This document shows, in pieces, positions 24,511 through 37,900 of a stretch of 64,000 bases of DNA. Origin of the DNA: Cucumis sativus. Taxonomy: Eukaryota > Streptophyta > Magnoliopsida > Cucurbitales > Cucurbitaceae. The translations under genes and the position numbers were made by a program. Numbering within the stretch: position 1 is the first letter of the stretch; every line of letters starts with the position of its first letter. The stretch lies in NCBI RefSeq assembly GCF_000004075.3, contig NC_026659.2, positions 25,872,272-25,936,271 of the forward strand. Reading direction: 5' to 3'. The notes under the pieces are model-generated. The model searched no databases. It was not told the origin of the DNA and was given only the letters and a program-made list of their open reading frames with translations.

Positions 24511-26563
24511 GTTCCTTCCCATTGGTAGATGAAATGCTTTTTCCTTTTCTCTTAATTACAACAAGAGGCTTGAGGTTTCTATTACTTTATTTCAATATGA
24601 TTTGTCCACTCTTGTTTCCACCAGTGGAGTTGAGTTGAGTTAATCATATTTCTCTCCACGTTTTGAACCCCAATAAGGATTTCACGTTCTATTAGGGGCT
24701 TTCCTGTCTTTTAGCTTTACTCTTTATCATTGAATTTAATGACCAAATTCAACTTAGCTCTCTCTCTCTTTCTCTTTCTCTTTCTCTTTCTCAACACATT
24801 TTAAATTAATCAATACATTTCATTTCATTCACAATTGATTGATGCCAAATAATAATAACAACAACAACAGTGAACTATCCCATTTGTCTACTTTTGTTTT
24901 AGGTTTATAATAATCCAACCATCTACAACAACTTGGACTTTGAAGATCCATCCATAAACTTTGATGATTAACCTAACCCTTTTTAAAAAGATTGGGAATT
25001 TGCAATTATAGTTTAATTCCACACCTGCCTTACCCAACCCATGATAAATTTTGTTAATTGGTCAAAAGTCTAACATGTGTTTTCGTTTTCCTATGAATAA
25101 ATAAAAGAAAATATCATTTACAATTTAAGTCTAATGAATATTCACTCATTATATTTCAACAACAGTAATCGATTTATGGGCTTAAATACCATTAATTAGT
25201 TACAGTTTTCATTTAATTAATATTGTCTGTTTCTCAAATAGTGTGCAATAATCATTTATTAATTTGATGACGAGACAACATTTATAAACCATTTTTCTTT
25301 TTATGTGCACATCACAGCTTTATTACTGTAATAAAAAACTCTTAACTTTTTTCTTTTAAAGTTTCACTTGCTTTCAAAAATTGCAGTAGGATCCTTAACC
25401 AATCCTAGCCAAACATAAAATTTGCATACCTCTCTATCAGGAGGTTATATAATTATCAGTAAAGTGATTTCGAAACTCCAACCGAACAATCTAGATTAAT
25501 CAACTCTATAAAATACATAATTTATAGTTTTATATGAGGCAACTTGGATTATTAGACATCCTTTTACTCTCTAACTTAAGCTTAACATAAAGTTTGTGCA
25601 AAAGGATCACACCAACATGTTCAAGTTTTCTCTTTTGTAGGTTATGATTTTCATCGTTTTAAAAGTTAGTGTAAGAAGGAAAACATAATATTTGAGAATT
25701 AGAGAATTTAATGAACTAAATTAGGATTGATTTGGTGATGATAAAAATAGTGTGTAATTAGACTGTCTTAATTAGTTTTGTGTTGATGGTCTCACATGAT
25801 TGAGTGAGGGATTTTGTATTTTGTTGAAATGGAAGTGTCAGAATTCACATGTGGCTGAAGACAACAAAGTTTAATTTTATAATTTAAACTTTATATTTGA
25901 TTGAATAAATTAGATATGGGCATATAATATAAGATTTTATTTGGTTTGTTGTCATGTGGTCACTTGTAATTGCTTCTTTGATTAAAAACTCAAATAACAT
26001 GTATGAATAACTATTGGTATGTACTTGTGACTTCTTATTTATTTAATTAAATGGATTATTGCTTGATTTGGCCCAAATATCAACTAATATTAGATCCAAT
26101 AATTAACCAAACCCAAGCTAACGAAAATTTGGAGTTCTCCACCGTTTCAAAGATTTAGAAAAATTTAAGATTTCATAGCTCTTAGAGAGAACTATCCCAA
26201 ATCACATATGATCACATTTAAATAGGATCATTTTTCAAAATTTAAAAAACATTCATGAATTATGCTTTCTTAAATTAAGTGTATGCATTCAATAAATAGA
26301 AATGAATACTTTTAACAAAGAGAAGGTTAGGTTAATATGAGTGTCAGTTACACACACCCTATCCAATTGATTTGATTTGCGACATAAGAAGTCCAATCCT
26401 TTGAGCTTTCATATCTTTGGGCTTAGGAAAATAGTCCAAACAATATAAAATTACTCATATATATTTTGTAGAGGGAGTTTTTCAATTCGCGTAATAAATA
26501 AAAATTAATTTGTGAGGTTAAATTATTTAATTAATTATCCAATTATAAAAGTAAAAAAAAAAA

Positions 26564-26580
26564 AGAGAGAGAGAGAGAGA
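26564..26580. repeat. AG dinucleotide microsatellite
   Basis: Short uninterrupted AG run after an A homopolymer, 320 bases upstream of the LSM12 start. Confidence 0.9.
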
Positions 26581-26904
26581 TATGTTAAAGAACAAATTTA
26601 ATTATGAAAATAACACGAGTTGGAAAGATTGAATTAGGTTAGATAAAGAAAAAGAAAAATGGATTTGAAGCAATGTTATAATTAATAACAAAAGAAACGA
26701 GAATAGAAGAGATAGATTAGTAATATAGGGTTATTAATGTAAAGTTAATAAATATATGTATATATAATTAAATTAGAAGGTATTGTTGTTTGAAGAAAAG
26801 GGCAAAGCCCTAATTTATATGGGGATTAGATAGTTGAGTGGTTACCCAACTCCTTGAGTAGGAGGAAACAAATTTTATAGCGAGGAAGAAGGAAGGGGGA
26901 GAAA

Positions 26905-28298
26905 ATGGCACTGGACGGTAGCGGCAATGGAGATGACTTCTCTGTAGGATCTTTCTTCTCCATTAAGACCACCTTAGGAGATGAATTTCAAGGACAAGTC
27001 ATTACCTTTGACCGCCCCTCCAACATCCTCGTCCTTCATATCCTTTCTTCATTTCTAGTTTTTTTTTTTTTTTCTTCACTTTTCGTTATCTTGAATTCCT
27101 TGACTGTTTCTTCCTTCTGTTGTTATTTTTCTGCTTTCGATACAGGAGGGTTCAAAGCCAGGACCTCGCAGGAACATAAGGCTGTTGAAGGCCAATTATA
27201 TTAAGGAATTTTCGTTTTTGGGACATGGTGAAGATCCTCTTGATCTCAAAAACTGTTACCTCGATCTCAATACTCTCCGTGCCCGAGAAGAACTTGCCAT
27301 TAGGTTTTGGTTTTGTTTTTCGATAACCTATTGTTTCCTCTACATTTGGTTGTTGGGTTTAATTGATTTTTTCTAGGCAAGCTGAGGCTGAGGCGGAGAG
27401 GATAGGAGTGGGTGTCACTAGCGAGGCTCAAAGTATTTTTGATGCTCTATCTAAAACGTAAGTAATTCTTTTATGGTTTTGAATCCTTTAATGCCATAAT
27501 GCCATATCAACCTTTGGATATTTCAATCTAGAAATTCAAGCACTTTTATCATGTTAAAGTGAAAATTGGATCCTAAAAGGAATGGAGGATTAGGTAATTG
27601 GAACATAATAGACCGCTATTAGATATTTTGAACGGGCTAACCTGACCAGAAGGCTAATTCACCATGTTTGTCTTCCGAAGCTGTTTTTTAACATTTATCT
27701 ATTTATTTTTATCATTCTCCGTTTTTTTTTAAAAAAATGAATACATTAGTTTATAATTAAATTCAGTAGGTAAAAGTATTGTATTTGCATCTGTACGGTA
27801 TGAAAATGGGATGTATCTGCTTTTTGTTATTAGAAATTACTGGGTTGCAAACCCAAGTATGTTCATTGGATTATCTCATTTCATGAGGTATGCTACCTGA
27901 ATGAGACCCAAAGTGATAGAATTCCATCTTGAAGTTTGTAATATAATTTTTCTACCATACATTTTTGTTTTTACATTTTTACTAACATCATTAGGCTTCC
28001 TGTTCGTTGGGACAAGACTGTGATAGTTGTAATGAATGAAGTACGTGTGAGCAGTCCTTACCTACCTGAATCTGTTTCCGGAGGCACCCCTGCTGCCAAT
28101 GAGCGCGTGAAGAAAGTGGTATGAATGTTCAATAAATATTGAAAAGCTTGTGAATGGATATATGTTTTTCATTTCTTTCTTTGTGATGCCTTACACAAAC
28201 TGACCTTAAACTTGTCAATGTATAAATATTGATGTATTTTTTTCTAAAAGCTTGAATGGGAGAGGAAGCGATTGCAAGTTCGTGGGGGTGGTCAGTGA
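26905..28298 (+). CDS. LSM12: LSM12 homologue
   Basis: Five exons, 26905-27037, 27144-27303, 27377-27457, 27995-28118 and 28251-28298, give 181 residues. An N-terminal LSM RNA-binding domain (about residues 12-70: [20 protein letters not shown] ... SNILVLQ) is followed by an anticodon-binding-like AD domain (from about 80: [21 protein letters not shown] ... [13 protein letters not shown]). In other eukaryotes LSM12 links RNA-binding and translation factors such as ataxin-2; in plants it is a small uncharacterised or clock-associated RNA protein. Exon 1 has no usable GT donor in the right frame, and joining C at 27037 to AG at 27144 restores [12 protein letters not shown], which requires an AT-AC intron. 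The start Met is the family start. Final residues [10 protein letters not shown] are typical. Confidence 0.95.
27038..27143 (+). other. Putative U12-type AT-AC intron of LSM12
   Basis: The intron begins ATATCCTTTC, a full match to the minor-spliceosome donor, and ends GATAC before AG-GAG-GGT. TTCCTTGACT at 27096-27105 is a full match to the U12 branch-site consensus, with the branch A at 27103. It lies 40 bases before the acceptor, longer than the usual 10-20 or so. Only the AT-AC cut keeps frame and restores the LQEGSK join. The basis is sequence alone; no transcript was seen. Confidence 0.88.
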
Positions 28299-30524
28299 TG
28301 CTCATTCATCCCTATCCTTTCTTTTCTGGGTGCGGTTAGCTGTACGGAGCCAAGGTATTATCTGATTTAGAGGCATCAGTGTCAGCAATCTCGGAGGAAT
28401 TTGGTGTTTGAGTGGTAACCTAGTCGAATTTAGTGTAACCTGTTAGCCAAAGTTTTTTGCTTAGTGGTTTCTGGTCGTTGATTTTTTACTGTTTATGGAC
28501 TGCATTGGACACGACAAAGCACTTTCTGTGTCCATATTTAAAGTTTCCCAAGATTTGCTCTGCAAGTATACAAGCAAATTCAAATGTAATAACTGTACTT
28601 ATTGCATTTGGTCATAACGTGGAAAAAGAAAAGGTTTTGAAATAGATGACCGGCCTGTCTCATGGTCTAACATTGATATTGTTTGGGCATAAGATTGCCT
28701 CTATAGTTTATTTGCCATGTCTTTCAATGCTGTTCGTTGGAGTTTAAAAAGTTGTGTGAAATTACATTTGTAGATGTTGTGGGCATCTTCCTTCAAAAAA
28801 AGTAGTAGGCAAATGAAAAGCTTGGACAGCCTATGGCGCCAAAAGAACATTGATTTATTGATTGATTTATTTTCCATGCTCTTTCTTTTCCTCTTTGTTA
28901 TGCTGACCTTTACTTTTCCTAATGGCCCCATTATTGACTGTTTCTTTATTCCACTTTTGAAATTGATAAGCTAATTCTTAAACCTTACGCTCTGACCTTG
29001 AAAAGGAATGTAATTGGCTGTTAGGAATAAAATGATAACCTTTTATCTGCCCTTTCTCTAAGGATGGCCAAATTTGAAGACATTCAAAGAGAATTCTTTT
29101 TTTAAGTACAGATAATCATGATATTTTTTCCCTTTTAAAGTAAGTATTTTGGAGATGAAAATGGTAAAATGGTTAGCTTTCAAAATAGCTCCAACTGATA
29201 TATTTGATAATTTGTTATTGTTAAAACAAGAAAGAACAGGAAAAAAGCTCTTCAATGAGATTTTTCTAACCTTTGTTTATTAATGATGGATGGATGGCAT
29301 TATCTATTGGAATCGTATTCTTCTAAGTTGAACTAGAGCTGCAAAAGTTGACATCAATCACCAAAAATAAGGAATTTGATACCGATCCTTTTGAGTCATT
29401 AGCAGAATTTTATTTCAAAATACTGTCTTAGTTTTGTTGATTATTCTGTACCCAAATCGAACAAATTACTTTAAAAACAATAATAGCCCCTTTATTTCAC
29501 TTCTACAATTTAAGATTAACAAGAACCATCTCAGAAGATGAACTTCTTGGTGGATTTTCTAATTTACTTCCAATTTTTCTTGTGGTTTTGAATTTTTGTT
29601 ATAATAATGTGAGTTGTTTCGAATGCAAACCAGAATCCTCGTTGGTATGCTGCGATCTCGTCACTGAAACAAGCTTCGTGTCAAGTGGGTTGACAAGGAG
29701 GGGAAAAAATCATAAAGGCCTCTGTTTTCATAATGCTATAACTTATTTTCTTTGAGAGTTGAAGCATAAGAGAACGAGTCTTGAGTTTGCTTTTTAAAAC
29801 CAAGCGACGACCTTACTTGAACAAGATTGGTTCTATAGGTTACAACTCAAGAACTGAAGGGTCTGAACTCTGAACTTATTGTTCTAACTGGAGCATAAAC
29901 GATTTCAATAGGCAGAAGAATGGAATAAGTTGTTTTTCTTTAGCAAGTAGTGGTAATTGGTTAAACTAATGGCAGAGATTCGCAGAGAAGATGGTGGGGG
30001 AAAGCTTTTGATACAAAACTTTTTCTTTACGTGATTGAATAAAAGTAAGAAGACTGACAATAAAATAACGAACTAGGAGATGCTTTTTTGGCTTTAGGTT
30101 ACAGAGGAGGTGGTGATGGTTTCTTTCTTGTTCCAAGAGAGGTATCACTCTTTTTGCTTCTTTTCACATATCTCTAACTCACCTTTATGTTTCTATTTCC
30201 TACAAACTTAAGTGGGTCTTGAGCTGTAAAAACTCATTTTTTTCCCATTTTCACTCTCAAGTTTCTTCCTAGTTCTTTCACTCCAATGCTCGCCTTCTGA
30301 AACTTTGGCCCTTGTTTGATTTTGTTGTTCCATTTCTTGGTTTTCGTGTGGGATAAAGGCATAACTTTTGTCCAGGACTTTGACTTGTTGGTTTTTGCCT
30401 TGTATTGGTTCTTCTTGGGCTTTGATAATTCAAGAAATTGGAGTTTCTTTATAGCATTAGAAGACAATACTTGGGATAAGAGTTGTGAATTGTTTAGAAG
30501 AAAAGAAGGAAAAGAAAAAGAAGC
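28299..30524. other. Spacer between LSM12 and NAT
   Basis: The first 300 bases or so are the LSM12 3' UTR. The rest is AT-rich with no supportable gene. The last several hundred bases are probably promoter and 5' UTR of the transporter and may contain a 5' UTR intron, which cannot be placed without transcripts. Confidence 0.5.
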
Positions 30525-33500
30525 ATGGCAGGAGGTGGAACGTCTGCACCACCGCCAAAACAGGAGGAGCTGCAGCCACATCCAGTGAAAGATCAACTAC
30601 CAAATGTTTCTTATTGCATTACCAGTCCTCCTCCATGGCGTAAGTTCCTTGATTTTTTGTTTTCTTGTTTGTCATTGTTAAATATATAGCTGCTCTTTAG
30701 CAGAACATTTTGCTTCTAACTGAGGTCTTAATCTTCAAACATCGGTGTGAACGTAAACTAAAATAAATGAGAAATGAACTTCATTTTTCGGTTGCTAAAT
30801 GTAATTGTTTAAAATTTGAAATGCAGCCGAAGCAATTCTACTTGGTTTCCAACATTACTTGGTCATGTTGGGAACAACAGTGCTAATTCCCAGCTCTTTA
30901 GTTCCCCAGATGGGAGGAGGAAATGTAAGCTTACAATTGTTATGGATGTTTGAAGGTTTTTCTTGTTTCTTGATGAATATTGTATGTGGATCTCAATTCT
31001 TCTACAAAATTTTGTTCCAGGCAGAGAAAGCAAAGATGATCCAAACACTGTTGTTCGTCGCTGGTTTGAACACGTTGCTGCAAACATTTTTTGGTACTCG
31101 TTTACCTGCAGTAATTGGAGGATCTTATTCATATGTGCCAACAACAATTTCAATTATTTTGGCGGGTCGATATAGTGACATTGTAAATCCCCAAGAGGTA
31201 ACATTCGTTTGTTGACACCGTATGCTTAAAATCTCTCTCATGTCCCCATTTAACTTGATTTGACTGACTTATCCAATCTCAGAAATTCGAGAGAATTATG
31301 CGTGGAATTCAGGGTGCTCTCATTGTTGCCTCAACTCTCCAGATTGTAGTCGGTTTCAGTGGTCTTTGGCGAAATGTTGCAAGGTTTGTTGTTAGCTTGT
31401 TATACTTCTATCAAGCTTTTCAGGGGGTGCAATTTGCAAAGCCTCAATTAGTTAGTTTCTGTGAAGACTTGGCTTTGAAAATCTTATACAATCTTAACTC
31501 TCTTTGACCCTTCTTATCCAAAAGTATACTCTTCTGTACTTATCCAGGTTCTTGAGTCCACTCTCTACTGTTCCTTTGGTAGCTCTCTCAGGATTTGGGT
31601 TATATGAATTGGGTTTTCCAGTGGTAAGTATTTTGTGGCAGTTCCATGGAGATTGGAAATGTATAATTTTTCTTTTCTCAATTCTCTCTTTAGAGTCTCT
31701 TTCTTCTTACATCAGGTTCTTGTTTCTTCTGTAGCTATCAAAGTGTGTAGAGATTGGCCTTCCACAGCTCATCCTACTTGTGGTATTCTCACAGGTATCG
31801 TCAAAATTTTCAAGCACCAATTAGGACTGAGGGATCTTGGAGCAATTCATTTTCGTTCAAGATAAAATTTGGTTCTCTTATTAAACATACAATCTAAATT
31901 GTTTTGCAGTATATACCTCACATGATAAAAGGTGACAGACACGTATTCGACCGTTTTGCTGTTATATTTTCAGTTGTGATTGTTTGGATATATGCTCACC
32001 TACTCACTGTGGGTGGTGCATATAAGAATGTGAGTGTAAAGACTCAACTAAGCTGTCGTACTGATCGTGCGGGAATTATAGGTGGTTCTCCATGGTAAGT
32101 CTAAAATCAACTCTCCTATTTAATGTTGCTTTCTATTTTTCATTTGAAAGTTCCTTACAGTGGGTTGAAAATGCATATTAAATGTCGGTGTCGTATGAAT
32201 ACATTGCTCGACTGATTCTCACATTGCTTATAGGATTAGTATCCCATATCCCTTTCAATGGGGAGCACCCACATTTGACGCTGGAGAAGCTTTTGCAATG
32301 ATGGCTGCTTCATTTGTCGCACTCGTTGAGGTTTTTTCCATTACTTTCAAGAGCTTATGAGCCTCTATTTGTTGTTAACTTTGACATCACTGTTGACGTT
32401 TGGAATAATGTTTTTGGGGTGTGACAGTCCACTGGTGCCTTCTTTGCGGTTTCTAGATACGCTAGTGCAACTCCACTCCCACCATCTGTTCTTAGCCGTG
32501 GTGTCGGTTGGCAGGTATTTGAAGTTATTATACTCGAGAGAAATGAGCAGAACTATCGTATATTATTCATGTCTTTGATAAAGTTGCTTATTGTTGTTCT
32601 TTTTCCTCATGATCTTAGGGAGTGGGCATCTTGTTTTCTGGTATATTTGGCACAGGAAACGGATCCTCGGTATCTATGTAAGACCTCTAAAAAGCCTAAA
32701 ACTAAGAGACTTGATTCATCAATCCCTCAGTCTTTCTTTTCCAACTTGATAAAGTCATTTTGTAATTTCTCCGTACAGTGAAAATGCTGGATTGTTAGCA
32801 TTAACACGTGTTGGTAGCCGGAGAGTGGTCCAAATTTCTGCTAGTTTTATGATATTCTTTTCTATACTGGGTAAGAGAAGTCCATGTCCCATTCATCACT
32901 AGCATCAAGCAAATTCTACTAACATGTATTAACAGTATGGATACTGGTGCACATCAGGAAAGTTTGGAGCCATCTTTGCTTCAATTCCGGCCCCGATAAT
33001 CGCAGCTCTATACTGCTTTTTCTTTGCCTATGTTGGTATGTTTCTTGAAGTTGAAAATTCTCTACCATATGTTTGTATTCACATCAGAATCTTTAACTGG
33101 ATCTTGTTTAAATCAATGTTGCAAGAACAGGTTCAGCAGGTCTCAGCTTCCTTCAGTTTTGCAATCTCAACAGTTTTAGGATCAAGTTCATATTAGGCTT
33201 CTCTATCTTCATGGGGTTATCAATTCCTCAGTACTTCAATGAGTACACTGCTGTTAACGGCTATGGTCCTGTCCACACTAGAGCAAGATGGGTATGATTT
33301 AGTTCTACAACTTTTATAACAACCTCAAAACCATTTGATAATCAGTCATTTAGCATAAGAAAAAAAAAGGTTTCACAGTCAGTTTGAACTTCTTGTTTCA
33401 GTTCAATGACATGATCAACGTGCCTTTTGCATCCGAGCCGTTTGTTGCTGGATTTTTGGCTCTGTTCCTCGACGTCACACTACATAGCAAGGACAATGCA

Positions 33501-33620
33501 ACAAAAAAGGACAGAGGAATGCACTGGTGGGATAAATTTCGCTCATTCAAAACCGATACAAGAAGCGAAGAATTCTATTCTCTTCCTTTCAACCTCAACA
33601 AGTTTTTCCCATCTGTTTGA
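30525..33620 (+). CDS. Nucleobase-ascorbate transporter (NAT7/NAT8 type)
   Basis: Fourteen exons (30525-30639, 30827-30924, 31021-31197, 31283-31383, 31548-31623, 31735-31794, 31910-32094, 32234-32330, 32428-32514, 32619-32677, 32779-32870, 32958-33035, 33131-33291, 33402-33620), all GT-AG, give 534 residues, the normal size. NAT/NCS2 proteins are plasma-membrane symporters of purines, uracil or xanthine with about 12-14 helices. The GFQHYLVMLG stretch carries the QH pair (about Q47-H48), and the family signature appears as ENAGLLALTR at 353-362. The short Pro/Gln-rich N-terminus (MAGGGTSAPPPKQEE) and the end NLNKFFPSV are typical of plant NAT1-8. Arabidopsis NAT7 and NAT8 are the nearest by recalled gene order. 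No odd residues seen; substrate is not readable. Confidence 0.97.
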
Positions 33621-34006
33621 CTTCACTTCAGATTAAATGGTTTTGTAGTCATGACATCAAGTTGAAGGCTATGTGATAGTGTAATAGTATGCCTTGTAGT
33701 ACCTGATGTTTTATTCTTTTTTCTTTTCTTGAGAAAAAGTATATTATATATGAAAATCCCCATTTGTGAGTCTTGCCAATACTTTTTAGCTAAATCCAAT
33801 GTGTGTTCGCTTCAGATAACAGTGAAGTTTTCATGGGGTTATCCTTTAATTCAGGTCATGTTTTAGTATATTATTTTTAGAATATTGAAAAACTTACGCC
33901 TCTTTTTTCTTTTCGAATATGTTTTGATTGTCTTTCTTAAGTTCTAAAACACTTTTTAAATACTTAGAAAGTCAATCATGATGGGTTATTGCTCCTTCCC
34001 AGCTGC

Positions 34007-34147
34007 CACAGTATTGAGGAAGTGTTATGAGGAAGTGTTATGAGCTCGCACAGTATTGAGGAAGTGTTATGAGGAAGTGTTATGAGCTCGTGGATTGAGT
34101 TTGAGAATGGGTTAAAAGCTTGTGGATTGAGTTTGAGAATGGGTTTA
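34007..34147. repeat. Nested tandem duplication
   Basis: A 42-base unit (34007-34048, 34049-34090), itself containing GAGGAAGTGTTAT twice, is followed by a different 32-base unit starting TGGATTGAGTTTGAG (34091-34122 and again from 34123). Copies are identical or nearly so, which points to recent slippage or unequal exchange. Confidence 0.93.
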
Positions 34148-34724
34148 AGTTAAAGAAGGATAGATCTACTTTTCCATATACAAATTTACTTATTACAAAT
34201 CATTAATACTGTAAGATTAGATTTCTAATTCTGCATACTAAAAATCTTTAGTAGATCGCAAACTTCCATAATTTATCGTTCAACCCGATCTACATAAACA
34301 ATACAAATCTTACCAAACTTCACCAAACTCACATGGGCCATAGGTCAATACTATGGGCAAAGCCCACAAATATGCACTCACAAACCAAGTTGTGAAATTT
34401 ATGATGCATGCCTGAGCCATTTATACTAAATCAGATGACTTTGAGACATGTATTATATAATATGAGACGAGTGATACAAATTATTTTACACGTAAAAGGA
34501 ATCACTTTGGTTATACTAAGCCTAAACCCAAAGAGGAACACATTGAACCATATCATTTTGGAACTGATGTGCATTAATATAACAGATGCATCCTTCTTTG
34601 ACAGAAGCAATTAACAAAGGCTGCCAACAGCAAAAACACTTCCCTAATTATTTTACCATCCACAGATTCCTTTTAACATTCATGACTTAGATGATAAACA
34701 AAAAGACCGCCTCCAAATGATTTA

Positions 34725-34993
34725 GGACCTATTTGAAATGACATTTTTTAGGACTGTTGGAGAAGTTTGAAGGTAATAAGGATTATTGAAAATATGAGAG
34801 GTGTCGGAATGAGCGAGAAATCAAGGACAAAACAGAAATGATGAGATCATGAAATGTGAGAACAATGGAAAAGAGGGTTAAGTTGAAAGTTGTGAGAATG
34901 AAATGAATTTGGTATTACAAATCTAGTAAAAAGTACTCGATCTAAATATAGACTTTGATTACATTACATCTATTAGGGGCTTCCAAACACCCA
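34725..34993. mobile_element. Possible MITE-like element
   Basis: The left end GGACCTATTTGAAATGAC and the complement of the right end (GGGTGTTTGGAAGCCCC) are partly alike, about 270 bases apart and without coding capacity. Ends containing GTGTTTGG recall plant hAT or PIF-type MITEs. The repeats are weak and I found no convincing target duplication. Confidence 0.2.
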
Positions 34994-37900
34994 AACAACT
35001 AAGTACCTGAAAAATCATTCCAGACGGGCTAATTATTTTTTGGCCAATTTGCTCCAACCAATATGAAGATGAAGGAAAGACAATGTCCAATTACTTTCGA
35101 GGGCCTGTATACAAAGTTAAGAATGTGGACGTTACATAAAACATAACATAGACTAATTGAGAGACCCCTTTTCCAATGTGCAAAGAACTCAAAAACAGAC
35201 TAAGACTTGATATGGACACCATTTCAAAGCTGAGTAATGCATAAAAGTAGATTGGAGCTTTGTATTCTTTTGAAGAGAATTACCATGCAGAAATGATTGA
35301 ATTTCTTAAATCTTTTATATAACATCACAAATGATTAAACATGTAGTCTTGTGAAAACTTGTTTCTTTGTTATTCCAACGGTAGAATTTAAGAAGGGTGC
35401 TGCATAAACTCTCAAATTCTACTAGCGTCTATAATATGATATTATCTTATTTGTAACAACAAACTACCTTTCTTCTATTTGTGGACGTAACAAAGATACT
35501 GTTTACCGTTTATGTTTGGATGGATTGGATTAGAAAGTTAATTAGAAGGAAGGTAGTAGGAAACATGGGCACAAAAGTGGGTCCATTTTTGAAGTGTTTG
35601 GAAGTATTGAAACCTCAGAAACCGAAGCCCTTGTGGGAGTGGCAGAGCATTGTCTTAGGGAGTTGGGTCCCAGAAGGGAGCTTGTTTTTTTCTACTAGAA
35701 AAGGGTTATTATTATTTTAAGAGAAAGGAAGGGCTAAAAAACAAAGAGATTACCACTAAATTAACCTCTCTAATCTGAAACCAAAAAGTGTGAATATTAA
35801 GGACACGTGATTAGGCTAACATGTTCCTTCCAAATGTTCCCAAAATCAGAGGCAAAAGCTTATGTGATGTGATCAAATCCATGGCTTAGTTGGGTGACAA
35901 GGTGACCATTTTCTAATTGTAATGTCACTCTCTTATTGCTTCTAATAATTCAATCTCTCATTTCACTATACAAGAAAGAAAGAAAGAAGAAAAAAAACTA
36001 ATGTTAAAGCTAAGATTTTTACAATCAATTGATCTAATGAGAGAAAACAAAAGTGCTCAAAAAGACCAAAATTAGATGCATGAACTTTGGTGACTTATAA
36101 CACTCAACTTAACCTTTGTCTTGTAAAGACAAGATGAGTGAAAAGCAAAATGACCAATTATGCCTCATAAAAGGGTATCAAAAAAATCAAAGTTTTAATC
36201 TAAAAGTGTTCACTTTCAAAAGAAATTCCAATCAAATGTTTGATTTGGAAAAGCCCCCTTGAGCAATTTTTCTGAAACATACATCTTTTATATTCTCTTT
36301 TCCTGTTTATGGGTTTCTTCCATGGATAAGATTTATGTAATATGTGTAATGGAGATGTGTTGTTGAATTATTATCACAACTTATTGAATTTTGATGGAAT
36401 TTCTTCTTCTTTCTTCTTCTTCTTCTTTTGTGTGTAAAAGTGATAGATAGTGTTATATGGTAAGAATAATAATATATGAGTGGGATAATATATTCTAATA
36501 TGATTAATTGGAATTTGAAACTACTAATTGAAGTTGACAATCTCAAACGATGCTCTCTCCTATAGTCTCCAATTGCCTTCATTTTAAAGAAGGTTATTGA
36601 AATGGAATCATTGGTCCATTCCAAATACAATTACTTTTCTAATCAAAACATAACAACAAAGTCAATACTTTTACTAAAATTTGAAAGAATAAAAAATATT
36701 ATTTATCTCATCCACTAAAAATATTTAAAGATTCTCTCACATTCCAAAAACTTTACTTAAACCATATTTAACTTAAAATCTTGAAAAAAAATATTGGATG
36801 TAGTTTAAATTCATAATTTCAACAATTTCTTTTATCATAAATTAATTCATCGCTCTTATATTAAATACAAGGCGGTGTATTATTCAACATGATATGAAAA
36901 ACATTTTATTTAATAGTATCGTTAGTATGCTAGTAAATAATTAATCAAAAGGTCGGACATTCAAATCTTCTTACCGATTCTAAAATACGTTAAAAAATCT
37001 ATTAGCCTATAGATAATATTAGAAAAGATTTTGAACTATTTGACCTCTAATATCTTTCAACATCGTACAATTAATATCATAGTAGCTAGAGCGTTAGGTA
37101 AGGTAAATATATAATAATTTGAATAGATTATTGAAGTAAAGATATAGTTTATTTAAATTTAAATTTAGCAGCAAAAGATTAATTTAATTTTGGTGGCTAA
37201 GGGAATGATTACAAATGGCACTTTCTCGAGCATATAACATAAGGTTTTTGAGGCAATCATTCACTAACAAAGATGGATTTGGGGAAATCATACATTACAT
37301 TAAGATTATATTTAAGATTACATAAATTAAAAAAGAGTTTAATAATGATTAAAGAGGTAGAGAGAGTAGAGAGAGTGGGTAAGAGAAAGGATTCTCTTTT
37401 TAAGGTTATGGTATTTTCTAAAGCAACAAAGATGGTGCATTATCTATTATCTTACAACCCCCAACTCTTTTTATTAAATTTTCATATTTATATGATTCCT
37501 CCATTATTTAAGCAAGAGAATAATTATAGTGATTATGATTATTCTGAAGTGAATTATCTGTTTCAAGTTTTAAAATGAATTTGAGAATTTGATTAGTAAT
37601 AATGAAGAAAAAGAAAAAGAGGAAAAGGAGGGAAGAAAGGTACAAAAGGGAATGGACCCTGGAAGGACACGGATTTGTTTGGTGGCCAATGCCTTTAATT
37701 TCCCATTAGAATGTTTAAAAAAAGCTTTCAAGAAAAGAAAGACACAAATATCATCAATTTTTTGGCCACATCTTGACCCCTACAACTTACCTTTTCTATT
37801 ATTATTAATATTAGTTTTGGATTTTCATTTCAATTAAACAAAACCATGGGATCAATAATTATGTATTAATTTATGAGTCAACATTGGGACAACAAATGGT

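Larger units (their letters stand above)
24353..26904. other. Divergent spacer between TBL (-) and LSM12 (+)
   Basis: The left part is the TBL promoter and contains paired ACGT elements at 24498-24510. A pyrimidine-rich tract built from TCTCTTTC units lies near 24757-24794. The rest is AT-rich with no coding frame. An AG dinucleotide tract occurs at 26564-26580, and the last 130 bases, rich in purines and less AT-rich, are probably the LSM12 5' UTR. Confidence 0.5.

Noticed and set aside
27001-27145. GT-AG reading of LSM12 intron 1 (donor at CTC-GTCCTT, acceptor ACAG)
   Set aside because: This keeps frame but deletes Val-Leu-Gln from the end of the LSM domain and uses a very poor donor; the AT-AC reading has full U12 donor and branch matches and restores the expected residues.
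34007-34147. Repeats considered as a CRISPR-like array
   Set aside because: Units are directly adjacent without spacers and the genome is a plant nuclear one.
35590-35612. String TTGAAGTGTTTGG resembling miR395
   Set aside because: Only about 13 bases agree, the rest differs, and no partner arm is visible.
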